Shown here: piece by piece, positions 36,537 through 45,042 of the stretch
Layout: the number at the start of each line of letters is the position of its first letter
Position numbering within the stretch: the stretch's first letter is position 1
NCBI RefSeq assembly: GCF_020687205.1
Contig: NZ_JAJEQE010000001.1
Coordinates: forward strand, 1 to 64,000
Origin: Hominisplanchenecus faecis
GTDB lineage: Bacteria; Bacillota; Clostridia; Lachnospirales; Lachnospiraceae
Direction of reading: 5' to 3'
DNA: 64,000 nucleotides
Notes under the pieces: model-generated
Databases searched by the model: none
What the model was told of the DNA's origin: nothing
What the model saw: the letters and a program-made list of their open reading frames with translations, nothing else
Made by a program: the position numbers and the translations under genes

Positions 36537-36857
36537 TTAAGGTTTAATCAAATTGAGCCTTTTGGTCAGCTCGTCAATAGGTGTTCCCATCTGTACCTCT
36601 GGCTCGGTCTTTTTCACCGGCGTCTGGTAATATGCCTCCAGACGATTCCATAGATGGGTTTCAGTTTCCTTTGCAGAAAAAGCAAATGCTCCCGGATCGA
36701 AGTTCTCTCGCTTCTCATCGTTCAGCACATCATCTGCAAATCCATATTCAATTGCCTTTCCTGCATTCATCCAAGTTTCAGAATCCATCAAATGAGATAA
36801 CTTGGCTCTGGACATACCGGTACGAATCTCATACGCATTCAAAATGCTCTCTCTGCT
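36537..36857 (-). pseudogene. C-terminal remnant of the ClpP-like prohead protease
   Basis: About 105 residues in frame from SILNAYEIRTGMSRAKLSHL through MNAGKAIEYGFADDVL to the end. This is the last third of the S14-family head maturation protease; the catalytic serine and histidine part is gone. The remaining frame can only open at a TTG (36842) without an RBS. Just upstream the DNA switches to the 5' end of an amidoligase gene, so a deletion fused the two out of frame. Confidence 0.85.
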
Positions 36858-36916
36858 GCTCGTTTCCTGGTTATTCCAGTAAATTCGATCTCGACGCCGA
36901 ATTTAAGATTCTTCAT
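36839..36916 (-). pseudogene. 5' remnant of a phage amidoligase gene
   Basis: From the ATG at 36916, which overlaps the preceding stop, 22 codons read MKNLKFGVEIEFTGITRKRA and on to AE. This is the conserved beginning of phage amidoligase-type enzymes. It then runs into a stop at 36839 after crossing into protease DNA. The junction lies near 36846-36857, in a GAGAG stretch that could be microhomology. Confidence 0.75.
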
Positions 36917-37703
36917 GGGTGACTTCCATTCTTCTCGTCTGATACTTCAGCTTGTGGGCCTCTTTCTGCTCTTCCGTTCGAAAAGCAGTATGTCCGCTTA
37001 AGTGACTCAGAAGAAGTTTTCTGGAAGTCTTATATTCATTTCCATCGAATCCCAATCGAATGAACCACACCCGAAAAGCATATTTTTCATTCTCGATCGG
37101 TTCTCTCTTCAATCGAATGTACTTACTCTCTTGAGCCAGGATATTGATTTTCCCTCCCAAATCGGTGTAGGCCTTTACCCAATCCGCATCCTCCGTTGGG
37201 GGAAATCCAATCAGGCTGATGGTATCCTTGGAAAAGAGGATTCCTCTGGTTGCATTCATCCCGCCCACTCGCTCCCAAGTGGAAAGAAAATCTTCTGGTG
37301 TCTGCGGTGGTGTTTCTGCCAGGGCTTCCATCAGCCGATCCGCAATTTCAAATGCTCTCGGTGTCTGGATGGCCTTATTGATGAGTGTTCCTTTTGTATA
37401 AAACAAGGAAACCAGGTTCACCAAACTGGTGGCTGTATGCCCTTCCATCGGAAAGCTAATCGTCAGTGTTTCCCTCTCCTCATCCCAGGTATTTTCAATC
37501 AGGTGCTGCCCCGTCAATGTCTGGAGCATTTCCCTTCTCGCATTCACATCCTCAACAACGAGGGTTCCATCTTTTAAGACCGTAAGCTCCTCCCATTTGT
37601 AAGCGTAACTTGGTGGTCCTTGGTACTTCATTTTCCCACCGGTGATTGTATTGATCGCGTCGACCAACTCTTTTCTGTCTGCTGCCAAACACATAAGTTC
37701 CAT
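36903..37703 (-). CDS. Phage protein of the so-called virulence-related type, unknown function
   Basis: 266 residues. AADRKELVDAINTITGGK and YQGPPSYAYKWEELTV match proteins found beside amidoligases in Lachnospiraceae phages, often labelled virulence-related without evidence of function. The ATG at 37703 has AAAGGAGGAA upstream. The next gene downstream was the amidoligase, now truncated. I assign no function. Confidence 0.7.
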   Translation of the reverse strand: MELMCLAADRKELVDAINTITGGKMKYQGPPSYAYKWEELTVLKDGTLVVEDVNARREMLQTLTGQHLIENTWDEERETLTISFPMEGHTATSLVNLVSLFYTKGTLINKAIQTPRAFEIADRLMEALAETPPQTPEDFLSTWERVGGMNATRGILFSKDTISLIGFPPTEDADWVKAYTDLGGKINILAQESKYIRLKREPIENEKYAFRVWFIRLGFDGNEYKTSRKLLLSHLSGHTAFRTEEQKEAHKLKYQTRRMEVTHEES

Positions 37704-37764
37704 GCTCTGTTCCTCCTTTTCTTTTGGTAGTACATATATCACTCTACCGAGGATAAATAGCAAG

Positions 37765-39021
37765 TTAAATATGCATATCTGCAGATATATTTTCAGAAAC
37801 AGGCTCAATATCTTCATAGGCAATTTTCTCTCCGTCGCGGATTACAAAAACATCCTTCGAAGAGCCTATCTGTTCCACATATCTCTTTACAATGACATCC
37901 ATGAATTTCTCATCCAGCTCAATACCATAGCAGATCCTGCCAGTCTGTTCGCAAGCAATCATTGTCGATCCAGATCCCAAAAACGGATCCAGAACAATGC
38001 AGTTGCTCATGCAGGAATTCTGAATCGGATATGCCATAAGTGCGACCGGTTTCATGGTCGGGTGATCTTTGCTAGCCTTCGGACGATCGTACTCCCAGAT
38101 CGTTGTCTGCTTGCGATCCGAATACCAGTTATGCTTCCCACCCTTTTTCCAACCGTACAAACAAGGCTCGTGCTGCCACTGATACGGACTCCTTCCAAGC
38201 ACCAGCGCATTCTTCTTCCAGATACAGCATCCAGAAAGATAAAAGTCTGCTGCTGCAAATGCTTTTCTGAAATTCAGCCCTTCGGTATCGGCATGGAACA
38301 CATAAATGGATGCGTCATTCTCCATCGCCTGTTCCATGTTGACGAAGGCAGCGAAAAGGAAATTGTAAAAGTCCTCATCTGCCATGTTATCGTTTTTGAT
38401 TTTTCCAGCGGTCTCTTCTACATTTACGTTGTATGGAGGATCCGTCAGCACCATATTGGCTTTGCGTCCATCCATCAAAAGGTCATAAGTCTCCGGCAGT
38501 GTACTATCTCCGCAACAAACTCTGTGTCTGCCAAAAAGCCACACATCCCCTGCTTTAGAAAAAGCCGGTTTCTGAAGTTCCTCTTCTACATCAAAGTCAT
38601 CCTCGGTGATATTCTTATCATGCACGCTATTAAACAGCTGCTCGATCTCCGGAGGCTCAAAACCGGTAAAAGATACATCGAAGTTACTGCTCTGCAGATC
38701 CTTGATCAAGTCTGCCAACAGTTCCTTATTCCATTCACCGGTGATCTTGTTCAGCGCAATGTTCAGCGCCTTTTCCTTGGTCTTATCAATTTCGATTACA
38801 ATACAATCGATATCTTCATATCCCAGATCGGAAAGAACGGTCACTCTCTGATGACCACCAATGATCGTCATATCAGAATTGACAATCACTGGTTCCACAT
38901 AACCAAATTCTGTAATACTGTTTTTGATCTTCTCATATTCACTATCCCCAGGCTTCAAAGCCTTTCTGGGATTATAGGAAGCTGGCACCAGGTTAGCAAT
39001 TTTTATTCTGCGAAACTCCAT
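37765..39021 (-). CDS. Phage DNA methyltransferase with N-terminal ParB-like domain
   Basis: 418 residues. Residues 1-100 are ParB/Srx-like (IIGGHQRVTVLSDLG at 53-67). Residues about 155-400 are a beta-class amino-methyltransferase: DPPY at 194-197 is the catalytic motif and DPFLGSGSTMIACEQTGR is the SAM-binding motif. The recognition sequence cannot be told. It probably modifies phage DNA against host restriction. AAAGGAG precedes the ATG at 39021. Confidence 0.9.
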   Translation of the reverse strand: MEFRRIKIANLVPASYNPRKALKPGDSEYEKIKNSITEFGYVEPVIVNSDMTIIGGHQRVTVLSDLGYEDIDCIVIEIDKTKEKALNIALNKITGEWNKELLADLIKDLQSSNFDVSFTGFEPPEIEQLFNSVHDKNITEDDFDVEEELQKPAFSKAGDVWLFGRHRVCCGDSTLPETYDLLMDGRKANMVLTDPPYNVNVEETAGKIKNDNMADEDFYNFLFAAFVNMEQAMENDASIYVFHADTEGLNFRKAFAAADFYLSGCCIWKKNALVLGRSPYQWQHEPCLYGWKKGGKHNWYSDRKQTTIWEYDRPKASKDHPTMKPVALMAYPIQNSCMSNCIVLDPFLGSGSTMIACEQTGRICYGIELDEKFMDVIVKRYVEQIGSSKDVFVIRDGEKIAYEDIEPVSENISADMHI

Positions 39022-39055
39022 TCCTATTTCTCCTTTCACATCTCATCATAACCAT

Positions 39056-39577
39056 TTACGAAATTCTCCGAAGCACCATCTTGGTATCTGCTGCACTCTT
39101 GGCTTCTTCCTGCCGCCTTCGAATTTCGCTCGGACCAGGCTTCTCATCCGGATCTGTCCAAAATCGATGCTTCACATAACACTCTCTGCTGCAGTACTTT
39201 CGATCTGGCTTGTCATAAGAAATGAAAGTCCCATGGCAATAGGTACATTTGCATTCATACCGTTTTTTCTTTGACTGTGCATCTCGGTCCGGATTATTCT
39301 TCCACCAGCTTCTCCGACACGCATCACTACAAAATAGCTTCACTCCAGAATGTGTATTGCACACCAACTTGACTCCGCAGTTCTTACAATGATTCGGCAT
39401 CTCACGGTGCAAGTCGTAATTCATCGTAACCAGTGAGGCGCTTCCGGATAATCCGTGTGTCTTGCAGTAGTATCGAACACTCTCTTTCGATATGGTTCCG
39501 ATCTCATTGGCTATGGCCTTATATCCCAGTCCCTTCAGGCGAAGCTCCACAATGCGTTCTTGTTCTTCATTTGTCAT
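39056..39577 (-). CDS. HTH and zinc-finger phage protein
   Basis: 173 residues. An N-terminal helix-turn-helix (VELRLKGLGYKAIANEIG) is followed by two cysteine clusters, CKNCGVKLVC...FCSDACRRSW and CKCTYCHGTF...KYCSRECYVKH, each a likely treble-clef zinc site. It probably binds DNA as a regulator. It follows the cos-like region, a place where a small terminase might be expected, but no terminase similarity is seen. GGGAGAAGCC precedes the ATG. Confidence 0.7.
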   Translation of the reverse strand: MTNEEQERIVELRLKGLGYKAIANEIGTISKESVRYYCKTHGLSGSASLVTMNYDLHREMPNHCKNCGVKLVCNTHSGVKLFCSDACRRSWWKNNPDRDAQSKKKRYECKCTYCHGTFISYDKPDRKYCSRECYVKHRFWTDPDEKPGPSEIRRRQEEAKSAADTKMVLRRIS

Positions 39578-39599
39578 TGGCTTCTCCCTTCCGGCTAGG

Positions 39600-39836
39600 C
39601 CATTTTTCTTTCAAAATAAAAAATCCCGGCGCACAGATTTGCCCGGAATTTCCATTCAACTTCTATATAATGCGACCCTTTTTGCTGTATTCCCCGCGTA
39701 CAGTTTCCCTTACCCCTTTTCAATTTCGCGAAAATGCACGTTTGAGGGAGCATCGGTCCTGGGGAATTTGCCCCACAGAGATTTTGACCGCCCCTCCCCC
39801 TTCGACCAAATTTTGAAATTTTTCAATAATTCAAAA
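39600..39836. other. Possible phage cos region
   Basis: 259 gene-free bases lie between the HNH gene and the next gene. Several G/C runs occur close together (plus strand CCGCCCCTCCCCCTTCGACC near 39788, GGGGAATTTGCCCC near 39757, CCCCGCGTAC near 39692). Cohesive-end sites of HNH-encoding HK97-like phages lie at this place and have this look. The cut positions cannot be told by eye. Confidence 0.5.
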
Positions 39837-40199
39837 TTAGAATCGATAGGTCGGATTGCGGTCCTCATTCCATGTTTTTTTATCATGGCAGCTTTTACAA
39901 AGCGGCTGCCAATTGCTTTCATCCCAGAACAGCTTCTGGTCTCCTCGGTGCGGAATGATATGATCCACAACCGTTGCTTCGGTCAGCTTTCCTGCCTTTT
40001 CACATTCAGCACAGAATGGATGTCGCATCAGGTAATGCTTCCTGGCTTTCTGCCACTTGCTTCCGTACCCACGCTTGCTGGCATTCTCTCTGTCATCTTT
40101 GTGCAAAGCAGCATGCTCCTCACAATACTTTCCACATCCGGATGCGACCAGCTTCGGACACATAGGATGCTTACATGGAACGCTCGGTCTGTATGGCAT
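39837..40199 (-). CDS. Phage HNH endonuclease
   Basis: 120 residues. An N-terminal zinc-type segment (CKHPMCPKLV...GKYCEEHAA) leads to the HNH core HPFCAECEKAG, VVDHIIPHRGD, NWQPLCKSCHDKKT. In HK97-type phages this enzyme works with terminase at cos; here the terminase is missing. I chose the ATG at 40199 with AAAGGAGAG upstream; the frame runs back to 40295 without a good site. Confidence 0.88.
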   Translation of the reverse strand: MPYRPSVPCKHPMCPKLVASGCGKYCEEHAALHKDDRENASKRGYGSKWQKARKHYLMRHPFCAECEKAGKLTEATVVDHIIPHRGDQKLFWDESNWQPLCKSCHDKKTWNEDRNPTYRF

Positions 40200-40364
40200 T
40201 GTCATCTCTCCTTTCAAAAGGGTGCGGCGAAAGGATGAAACTCCGCACCCCAGACCTAGAAAATGGCAAAGAAAAAGACGCTGTGAATCGCTCACAACGT
40301 CCTCTGTCTTTTCTTCTCAGTATAATAATATCACACCGAATTTAGCTTTTCAGTTTCCTTTTTT

Positions 40365-40391
40365 TGAAAAAGCCCTCACAAAAGTTGGGCT
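40365..40391 (-). terminator. Terminator after the ABC-3C-type cassette
   Basis: On the minus strand AGCCC, 11 bases, GGGCT, then TTTTTC. The stem is short but is followed by T residues, 57 bases past the stop of the ATPase gene. Confidence 0.6.
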
Positions 40392-40447
40392 AGGCAATAG
40401 CAATGAGGCAATGCTTATTTATTGCAATTTTTTCTTTTCAATCTTCA

Positions 40448-42466
40448 TCATACGAAAGCCTTCTCGCCAATATGTATATATTTATAATTCTTAGTTTCCA
40501 ATTGTTCTATGGCGTGTTCTATTTCCTTGCTGTTAATTGTGATACCGATAATAATCTGGCTATTCTTAGACAAAGATACAATTGTATCAAATAGCGCCTT
40601 AGCATCCTCAGCTCCGATACTATGCTGTGCTGGCTCATCGAATATTATCAATCCTGGATGATTTCCTTCAGTCTTTAGTGATGTTTGCAGTAATGCTAAA
40701 GTATACGCCCAGATAGCACGAATATTATCACTTGCAGAAGAATCAAATTTCATATCAAAATTATCAATTATCGGCATATAATTGTCTCTAGATATTTTGA
40801 TACCCGCAATGTTTGACGTACTGGTATAATTAAATCTTTTTAAATTATCTTTGAAATTTTCCTCCAATGCATGTACTTTTGTCTCATCCGCATCAGCAAT
40901 TCCTTTTTTAGGCAATTTAGCTTTTTCCTCTAACAAAGCTTTCCATTCATCGCTCATATGTATGAATTGCTGTACAAATGTATCGACCTCGTTACGAAAA
41001 TCCTTTAAGTCTGTAATATGGCGCTCAATTTCCATTCTTTTATAAATAATGGTCTCCGAAAGGTCTTCATCGATCGAATATAAATCTCTACGGATTGTTT
41101 TGCCCAGTCTGTAAAGTGTTGCCACGTTACTCCGAACACTCTGTAATTGATTTTCTAATTCTGTAATTCGTTCTCGGTGACTATTTAATGCAAATTCAAC
41201 CATCTTTTTCTGTGCTTCGAGATGTTTTATGGTCTGAGTGATAGACATTGTTGCTGTTTCATGAAGCACCGGTAACAGCGAATCTGCTATTTTTTGATTA
41301 CAGGTTGGACAAGTTCCTGAAAAGGATTTTCCCTGCAAATTGCTGCCTAAACGCTGCAATTTTTCTGCATCCTTATTATTTGCAATATCCTGATTTAGAA
41401 CCTCCATATTGGAGTTTAGACTAGTAATTTTCCTTCTTTCAATTTGTATTAATCGAGAGAGTTCTCCAGCCAGTTCCTGATAATCAGATAAATCTGATTC
41501 AACCTGATTCAATTCATTTTGTAACTCGTCAAAATTATCAATAACCTTAGGTTTTACAGTTTTTAATGAATCATGCTCTTTCTGCAGCTCCTCAACCCAA
41601 TCATCAATATTAATTCTATCTCCTACGTTACGCACAATTTTTACATTATCAGCAAAAGAATCCTGCAATATTTCCGGCACCGACGGAATATTCTTTACAA
41701 AGCACTGACTCCTCTGTTGTAATGTTCCTAGCTCCTTATAAAGCAGATTCCATCGATCTTTTTGGTACCGCTCTTTATTTGCTAATTCATTCCTTTTTCT
41801 TTCATTTTCAAATGTATTTAATCCTATGACAAACTCTGTAACTCTTTTTTTAGGATTCTGAATTGCCAAATATGGCATACCCGAATATATGCTATTCCAT
41901 CCGTTTTTCTGTTCAATAAGCATTGAGGAAAAAATCAACTGCAAATACAATTTTCTATCTGCTCCATCTGCAGTTGGTATCAACGGCAACTTTAGTTCTA
42001 AAAATTCTTCCAAAAAATGATGAAATCCCTTTTGATTTTGGGCTGAATTTTTCGAATGAACATAATATTCATCTATCATTGTATCATCATTGAATATTTC
42101 CGAAAGCTCTGAGAAATATACCGTAATCAACTTAGAATCTCTCGTCTCGTGTTTGGCGCTTCTATATATTGTAATGACATCGTGTCCATTAGTTATTTCA
42201 AGATAAGCTCCCGATTCCAAAACTGGCCAGTTTTCTCCCCCGTCCTCAATTTGTGTTTTATATGCAGATGTTAATACTTTCTCTCCCCTACCTCCAATTA
42301 TTTCTTCAAATCCCAAACAATAGTAAATGGCAATAAGGACAGAGCTTTTTCCTCTTGTGTTATCATCACTTGCTATAAAATTCAATCCAGAATTGAATGT
42401 TTCATCGAATGAATACTCCTTCTTTGAAGAAACAATTCGGATCTTCAGTCTGTTAATTTGTAGCAT
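40448..42466 (-). CDS. ABC/SMC-like ATPase of an ABC-three-component type system
   Basis: 672 residues. The Walker A-like site is SDDNTRGKSSVL (33-44), Walker B is LIIFDEPAQHS (606-616). Between them are long coiled coils with a Rad50-type zinc hook, TCPTCNQK (385-392). The canonical LSGGQ is replaced by a SSASDNIRAIWAY-like stretch (577-589). Its partners upstream and its architecture fit ABC-3C systems, proposed as conflict systems from gene neighbourhoods. The start overlaps the end of the middle component by 14 bases. DNA or chromatin-loop sensing is inference. Confidence 0.82.
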   Translation of the reverse strand: MLQINRLKIRIVSSKKEYSFDETFNSGLNFIASDDNTRGKSSVLIAIYYCLGFEEIIGGRGEKVLTSAYKTQIEDGGENWPVLESGAYLEITNGHDVITIYRSAKHETRDSKLITVYFSELSEIFNDDTMIDEYYVHSKNSAQNQKGFHHFLEEFLELKLPLIPTADGADRKLYLQLIFSSMLIEQKNGWNSIYSGMPYLAIQNPKKRVTEFVIGLNTFENERKRNELANKERYQKDRWNLLYKELGTLQQRSQCFVKNIPSVPEILQDSFADNVKIVRNVGDRINIDDWVEELQKEHDSLKTVKPKVIDNFDELQNELNQVESDLSDYQELAGELSRLIQIERRKITSLNSNMEVLNQDIANNKDAEKLQRLGSNLQGKSFSGTCPTCNQKIADSLLPVLHETATMSITQTIKHLEAQKKMVEFALNSHRERITELENQLQSVRSNVATLYRLGKTIRRDLYSIDEDLSETIIYKRMEIERHITDLKDFRNEVDTFVQQFIHMSDEWKALLEEKAKLPKKGIADADETKVHALEENFKDNLKRFNYTSTSNIAGIKISRDNYMPIIDNFDMKFDSSASDNIRAIWAYTLALLQTSLKTEGNHPGLIIFDEPAQHSIGAEDAKALFDTIVSLSKNSQIIIGITINSKEIEHAIEQLETKNYKYIHIGEKAFV

Positions 42467-42941
42467 CTTGATATCTCCACTCCTCTGTAATTTTCTTAAT
42501 TTTATCGTCTGTCAGCTTCTTTGATATTACTTCCAAAACTGCTTTCTCTGTGGAAAGTAATTCTTTATCTGACATAATCGCCTTCACCAGATTCCGTCCC
42601 TTTTCCAACAGCTTATATGATCCGTTGGCCTGAATTCCAATCATTTCATCTGCAATCGCATACTCTAAAGCCCTATTTACTGTTGGATCAAATCTAACAA
42701 TAAGATCACTTGCTATTGACGATGATAAATATTTTATAAGCTGTCTTTCATACCTTTTATTTGAAAGCGCAGCTCCCAGTAAATGCAGTTTTATGAGGGA
42801 ACACCCCTTTCGGCCACAACATATATACATCATAAGGCAAATAATGGATACTTTATAACTAATACGATAGTTGTATGGTATCGCATCAGGTTTTGCCTGA
42901 AAAATAACATCTTTTTTTTTCAAATCCTCTTTTTTTCTCAT
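42453..42941 (-). CDS. Middle component of the ABC-3C-type cassette
   Basis: 162 residues. LLGAALSNKRYERQLIKYLS and VNRALEYAIADEMIGI, followed by GSYKLLEKGRNLVKAI, suggest a winged-helix-like adaptor. I identify it chiefly by position between the nuclease-like gene and the ATPase gene, with which it overlaps. The frame opens with GTG at 42950; the ATG at 42941 has AGGTGA upstream and begins 6 bases before the nuclease stop. Confidence 0.7.
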   Translation of the reverse strand: MRKKEDLKKKDVIFQAKPDAIPYNYRISYKVSIICLMMYICCGRKGCSLIKLHLLGAALSNKRYERQLIKYLSSSIASDLIVRFDPTVNRALEYAIADEMIGIQANGSYKLLEKGRNLVKAIMSDKELLSTEKAVLEVISKKLTDDKIKKITEEWRYQDATN

Positions 42942-42946
42942 GCTTA

Positions 42947-43897
42947 TCACCTGATTTTAAATTGCATTGAACAATCTGCTAACCAACTACTAATCATGTC
43001 ATCTTTCAGTTCTGCAATAGAGCTGCTAGTAATGAATGGAAATTCCTTTTCTAAAACTTTTTGAAAATCCTCAAGAATTTCATTAAATAACTTACTATTT
43101 ATCGAACTATCTGTATTAGTTTTGGTCTTTATAGCCACTTGCCTCTTATATGTGTTTTCCAAATTAAGTATCTGTTCAAATAGTTCCACCTGCTCAGCTC
43201 TTAACTTTTCCATCAATTCCAGGCCTATAACATAAGATTCAATATAGATATTCACTACCTCTTTATAATCTTCATCATCTTCATCAATACCATTCATCAC
43301 AGCCTTAATTTTTCGCTTAACATTACTTACTTTTTCACTATCGCATTCTGTCCAATTAATCGGTTTATCTCTGACAACTGTAAAATCCAGCTTAGGCCCA
43401 AGCTCACTTCTTATTATCCTTGACAACTCGAGTGTGAAATCATTTGCAGTTTTTATAGTAATGGTGAAATCATCCTGAATATAAGAACACTGTTCCGGAT
43501 GCTCTGCTCTATAGGTCAATACTTCATTTCTTTTTTTCTCAGCATGCTCTAACAATCTGCGATCCGTATAATATGGTATTACAAAATGCCATTCTCTTAT
43601 ATCACGTACGCCTAACCCCTTAAGGATCTTTTCGTAACTTGGACTAATAAATTTTGCTATATCTTTTGTCATCTTGTCACGCATATGCTCATATAACTCG
43701 TTGCCAGAATACTCTTTCTCTGGGCAATAGCATTGATAGACAATTCCATGTTTAGTAAATCCCTCTATTCCTCCATCTCCCCTATACTGAGCCGGAATTT
43801 CCTGATATCCTTGTTCTTGGTATCTCATTCGATAACAAGAATTGCACAATTTCTCCCACTCTTCTCCTGTTAAGTTTGGTTTTAAAAATTCAAGCAT
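42947..43897 (-). CDS. Restriction-endonuclease-fold component of the ABC-3C-type cassette
   Basis: 316 residues. GDGGIEGFTKHGIVYQCYCP (40-59) resembles the PD-(D/E)XK core: aspartate 41, glutamate 45 and the QCY strand (55-57). The usual lysine of ExK/QxK is not at its place, so catalysis may use another residue or be lost. A long helical C-terminal region (about 180-316) probably contacts the other components. The start overlaps the 63-residue gene by 8 bases. Confidence 0.75.
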   Translation of the reverse strand: MLEFLKPNLTGEEWEKLCNSCYRMRYQEQGYQEIPAQYRGDGGIEGFTKHGIVYQCYCPEKEYSGNELYEHMRDKMTKDIAKFISPSYEKILKGLGVRDIREWHFVIPYYTDRRLLEHAEKKRNEVLTYRAEHPEQCSYIQDDFTITIKTANDFTLELSRIIRSELGPKLDFTVVRDKPINWTECDSEKVSNVKRKIKAVMNGIDEDDEDYKEVVNIYIESYVIGLELMEKLRAEQVELFEQILNLENTYKRQVAIKTKTNTDSSINSKLFNEILEDFQKVLEKEFPFITSSSIAELKDDMISSWLADCSMQFKIR

Positions 43898-44081
43898 TAT
43901 TTTTCTCCAACCATGCTATCGAAATAGCATTTTCCATTTTATTTTTCACGGCGTATTTATCGACTATGTGTGTTTTCCCTGTAGTTAATATTCTAACTTT
44001 ATATTTACCAAAAAGGGGATACGTTTTTATAATTTCTATTTCTCTACTACACCAATACAGCACGTTTCTCGTATCAGTCAT
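43890..44081 (-). CDS. Small first gene of the ABC-3C-type operon, unknown
   Basis: 63 residues that I do not recognise. It begins TDTRNVLYWCSREIEII and looks like a small beta-rich domain (YKVRILTTGKTHIVDKY). GGGGGAG lies 5-11 bases before the ATG, and its stop overlaps the nuclease-like gene, so it is translated with the cassette. It could be a fourth subunit, a regulator or an antitoxin-like guard. AT-rich DNA (44094-44281) with several TATAAT-like hexamers precedes it. Confidence 0.65.
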   Translation of the reverse strand: MTDTRNVLYWCSREIEIIKTYPLFGKYKVRILTTGKTHIVDKYAVKNKMENAISIAWLEKNNA

Positions 44082-44281
44082 TCATACTCCCCCTTTCCTA
44101 TTTTCACGATATACATATTTTCTACAAGATTTGCACTAAAATATATACACTTTTTACACAATAATTACCTTTATAATAGCATATTATGAATTTAACGTGT
44201 ATAAATAATATAATATTTATTTTTGAATTGTAACATGATATATTAAAACCCGTAGCATTAGTGGCCGAAAAGGACGTGCCA

Positions 44282-44467
44282 ATGAAAGATAGACATTTAA
44301 AAATATCCGAAGCCTGCGGTCATAAACGCAAAGTTCCAAGAATTATTCTCCAGGGTGACTGGCTTGCTTCTCTCGGTTATCACGTAGGGGTCCATATCAA
44401 AATTTCTTTTCAAGATAATCAAATCATTATCGAACCGGAACCGGATGTTCCTTCTCCTCATGCCTAA
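44282..44467 (+). CDS. SymE-like small protein
   Basis: 61 residues from the ATG at 44282 (AAAGGA eight bases upstream); a GTG at 44261 is the alternative. LKISEACGHKRKVPRIILQG, then DWLASLGYHVGVHIKI, then QIIIEPEPD, match the SymE-type AbrB-like fold. In E. coli SymE is a type I toxin controlled by an antisense RNA and by SOS. Here it is divergent from the ABC-3C-type operon and convergent with the late regulator gene. Any antisense RNA cannot be told by eye. Confidence 0.7.
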   Translation: MKDRHLKISEACGHKRKVPRIILQGDWLASLGYHVGVHIKISFQDNQIIIEPEPDVPSPHA

Positions 44468-44533
44468 CCTGGCAATTTTTACACAAAAGAAAACCACAAC
44501 TGAATAAAATTCAATCATGGCTACCTTTTGCTA

Positions 44534-45025
44534 CTATCCAAGCATATATGCTTCCATTTGTGATTCACGGATCTGATACTTTCTCTCCAAGCAGCAGACT
44601 GCAAGCTCTCTCTTTTTTGCAATGCACTTCCGACTAAGATAATAGCTGGCTTCAATTTCATCCCAGCTGTATCCGTCCAAGAATAATGCAATGCTTATCT
44701 CCTGCACATCCATCGGCAAGTGTCTCACGCAGTATTCAAAGAACTCGATTTCCTCATCGATTCTCGCCAGCTGCTTCATCTTTGGAGCGACCAGTTCTTC
44801 ATTGATACGGTCAAGCCGGCTTTCATAGCACATGGCAATCCTTGCAGTCTTATCTGACAAATCACTACTTTGTACTCGTTCCCCTTCTGGATGAGAGAAG
44901 CTCATAGAACTAATCAGATCTTCTGCAGAAAGGAATTCTATTTCTTCGATCTGCTTTCTCAGCGCTTCTCGCTCTCTCACCATGCGGGGATATTCTTTTA
45001 TCATTTTCTCAACATATCCTTTCAT
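44534..45025 (-). CDS. Phage sigma-like regulator, probable late-gene activator
   Basis: 163 residues. Helical, with a C-terminal HTH-like region (VQEISIALFLDGYSWDEIEA then YYLSRKCIAKKRELAV), like sigma-70 region 4 or ArpU-type phage regulators. It sits between the early genes and HNH, the usual place for a late activator. AAGGGAGAG precedes the ATG. Confidence 0.65.
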   Translation of the reverse strand: MKGYVEKMIKEYPRMVREREALRKQIEEIEFLSAEDLISSMSFSHPEGERVQSSDLSDKTARIAMCYESRLDRINEELVAPKMKQLARIDEEIEFFEYCVRHLPMDVQEISIALFLDGYSWDEIEASYYLSRKCIAKKRELAVCCLERKYQIRESQMEAYMLG

Positions 45026-45042
45026 GTGAAAAACTCTCCCTT

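Noticed and set aside
37642-39051. Long plus-strand open frame of 469 codons opposite the DNA methyltransferase
   Set aside because: It is the antisense shadow of a gene with clear DPPY and SAM motifs. It lacks an RBS, and its composition (many Cys, His, Phe) is not protein-like.
39056-39577. Small terminase subunit
   Set aside because: The position would suit, but two cysteine-rich zinc clusters and a simple HTH do not match known small terminases.
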